This document shows positions 11,823 through 12,781 of a stretch of 12,781 bases of DNA, in pieces. The stretch is from positions 1-12,781 of the forward strand of contig CAYJQF010000018.1 in NCBI GenBank assembly GCA_964372375.1, read 5' to 3'. The notes under the pieces were generated by a model that was given only the letters and a program-made list of their open reading frames with translations, did not search any database and was not told the origin of the DNA. This stretch comes from SICV01 sp964372375 (GTDB taxonomy: Archaea; Nanobdellota; Nanobdellia; Pacearchaeales; GW2011-AR1). Within the stretch, counting starts at the first letter, position 1. Each line of letters opens with the position of its first letter. Position numbers and translations under genes: made by a program.

Positions 11823-12781
11823 TTACTCTAGAGCAAACCGTAAGATGGCACCATAGCCTTTTGTTAAGTTAAAGAATTGTTCCCCGTCTTGATTTTCGGT
11901 TGAGATGATCACGAATTCAGCGCCAATTCGCACTGCTTTTTGCTCATATGTTTCCAGCTCTGCTCTCGAAAGATCTTTTGACAGTAAGAGTATTTCAATG
12001 GCACCACGCTCTAAGGCAAGGTCAATCCGTTCTTTTCCATAGGTCGCTTTTTCCTTATGCTTACCAAGCGTTTCAAAGAATTTCTGGATAATCTTTTTTT
12101 CCAGGATAAATTCCTGCTGGGCGATGTCTTCCTGGGATGCTTCTACCAGCAGTTTTAAGCCGTGCTCATCAGTATAGCCGATATCTTTCACTGCAATGAC
12201 CTTTTCTTTCAGTTTTGTTGCCAAGTCTCCTTCTTCAAGAAATTCCTCTTTAGTGGGTATTGGACCGCCTATTAAGAAGCCTTTTAATTTTGGCATGTCA
12301 AAGAAGATTTCTTTCATGCCTTCTGCAACCCTTCTGAAAAATTCTTTTGCCAAGCCTTCGGTAATTCTATGAAAACGCTGACTTGATTGTCCTCCTGCCC
12401 TTACTTTGCCGGGAACTCCTGAAGTAAGATTTCGAATGACTTCAATTTTTTTGCCTTCCAGCAAACCGATGGTTGCCTGCTGCCGATCTATGACGAGCAG
12501 GCCGTAGACTTCATCTACATTGAGCATCTCTTTTAAGGGTTCAAGCACGAACGTCTGGTCGCACCGATAGAGGCGGACATTTAATGGTTTTGGTGGCTCG
12601 TACATCCAGACTTGAATGTCTTGTTGCCCTTCTTTCTCTGAGATATTCCCGCAAAAGATGGCGAGGCCATTGGAGGGTGTTTGGGGTATTTTTTTTAATT
12701 CTCTGATAATTCTTTCCAAAGAGGTGACTACTGCTGTTCGCGTTGCTTTAGACTTAATGTTTTCTGCAGTGCCTGCCTCTG
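11823..12781 (-). CDS. prf1: Peptide chain release factor aRF1, N-terminus beyond window edge
   Basis: The frame runs off the right edge; the part seen encodes 319 residues. Near the edge is 'GTAENIKSKATR', holding the stop-codon-reading NIKS motif (bases 12750-12761). Further on is 'VRAGGQSSQRFHR', with the GGQ motif (12387-12395) that triggers peptidyl-tRNA hydrolysis. The C-terminal domain follows to the stop at 11823. aRF1 reads all three stop codons in archaea and eukaryotes and has about 410 residues in full, so roughly 90 are missing. A TTG at 12719 could be mistaken for a start, but the NIKS motif lies upstream of it in the same frame, so the true start is outside the window. Confidence 0.95.
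   Translation of the reverse strand, partial: EAGTAENIKSKATRTAVVTSLERIIRELKKIPQTPSNGLAIFCGNISEKEGQQDIQVWMYEPPKPLNVRLYRCDQTFVLEPLKEMLNVDEVYGLLVIDRQQATIGLLEGKKIEVIRNLTSGVPGKVRAGGQSSQRFHRITEGLAKEFFRRVAEGMKEIFFDMPKLKGFLIGGPIPTKEEFLEEGDLATKLKEKVIAVKDIGYTDEHGLKLLVEASQEDIAQQEFILEKKIIQKFFETLGKHKEKATYGKERIDLALERGAIEILLLSKDLSRAELETYEQKAVRIGAEFVIISTENQDGEQFFNLTKGYGAILRFALE

Noticed and set aside
12717..12719. TTG as the start of the release factor gene
   Set aside because: The NIKS motif lies upstream of it in the same open frame, so the protein continues beyond the window edge.
1..12781. CRISPR array, insertion sequence or prophage
   Set aside because: I saw no spaced direct repeats, no transposase-like protein and no phage structural gene.

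Overview
The window looks like chromosomal DNA from an archaeon, most likely a small-genome DPANN-type lineage (Woesearchaeota-like; this placement is inference). The archaeal markers are a replicative MCM helicase, initiation factor aIF2-beta, the aRF1-type release factor with NIKS and GGQ motifs, an archaeal FtsZ, a DUF424 protein, an RPA32-like protein and a Dim2/Pno1-like KH protein. Most genes have a TATA-like box ending 20-23 bases before the start codon, which is the spacing expected for leaderless archaeal mRNAs. Bacterial-type MnmA and an NrnA-like DHH phosphoesterase are compatible with DPANN gene content.

Left part (1-3711): the 3' end of a PIN-domain protein, an MBL-fold hydrolase, two overlapping small membrane-protein genes on the minus strand, a DHH phosphoesterase divergent from them, then ftsZ with an unusual leader (5' hairpin plus strong Shine-Dalgarno) and a hairpin/T-tract region after it.

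Middle (3712-7634): four minus-strand genes, in transcription order a probable tRNA-dependent cyclodipeptide synthase (CDPS), mnmA (4-base overlap with the CDPS gene), an AP-endonuclease-2-like TIM-barrel protein and a nitroreductase. The last two have their own promoter-like boxes. A single near-symmetrical TATA element lies between the CDPS gene and a divergent gene for a 71-residue C-terminally anchored membrane protein. The CDPS gene is the main discovery candidate: CDPSs divert aminoacyl-tRNAs into cyclic dipeptides, and it is clearly more AT-rich (about 31% GC by hand count) than core genes such as ftsZ (about 44%).

Right part (7635-12781): information-processing genes, all on the minus strand: tRNA-Asn(GTT), a KH-domain ribosome-biogenesis protein, DUF424, aIF2-beta, an RPA32-like OB protein, MCM, and aRF1 running off the right edge. 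Core genes here are dense, with short promoter-bearing gaps, and appear to be individually transcribed or in two-gene units.

There is no insertion sequence, CRISPR array or rRNA that I can see, and no gene-free stretch longer than 300 bases.
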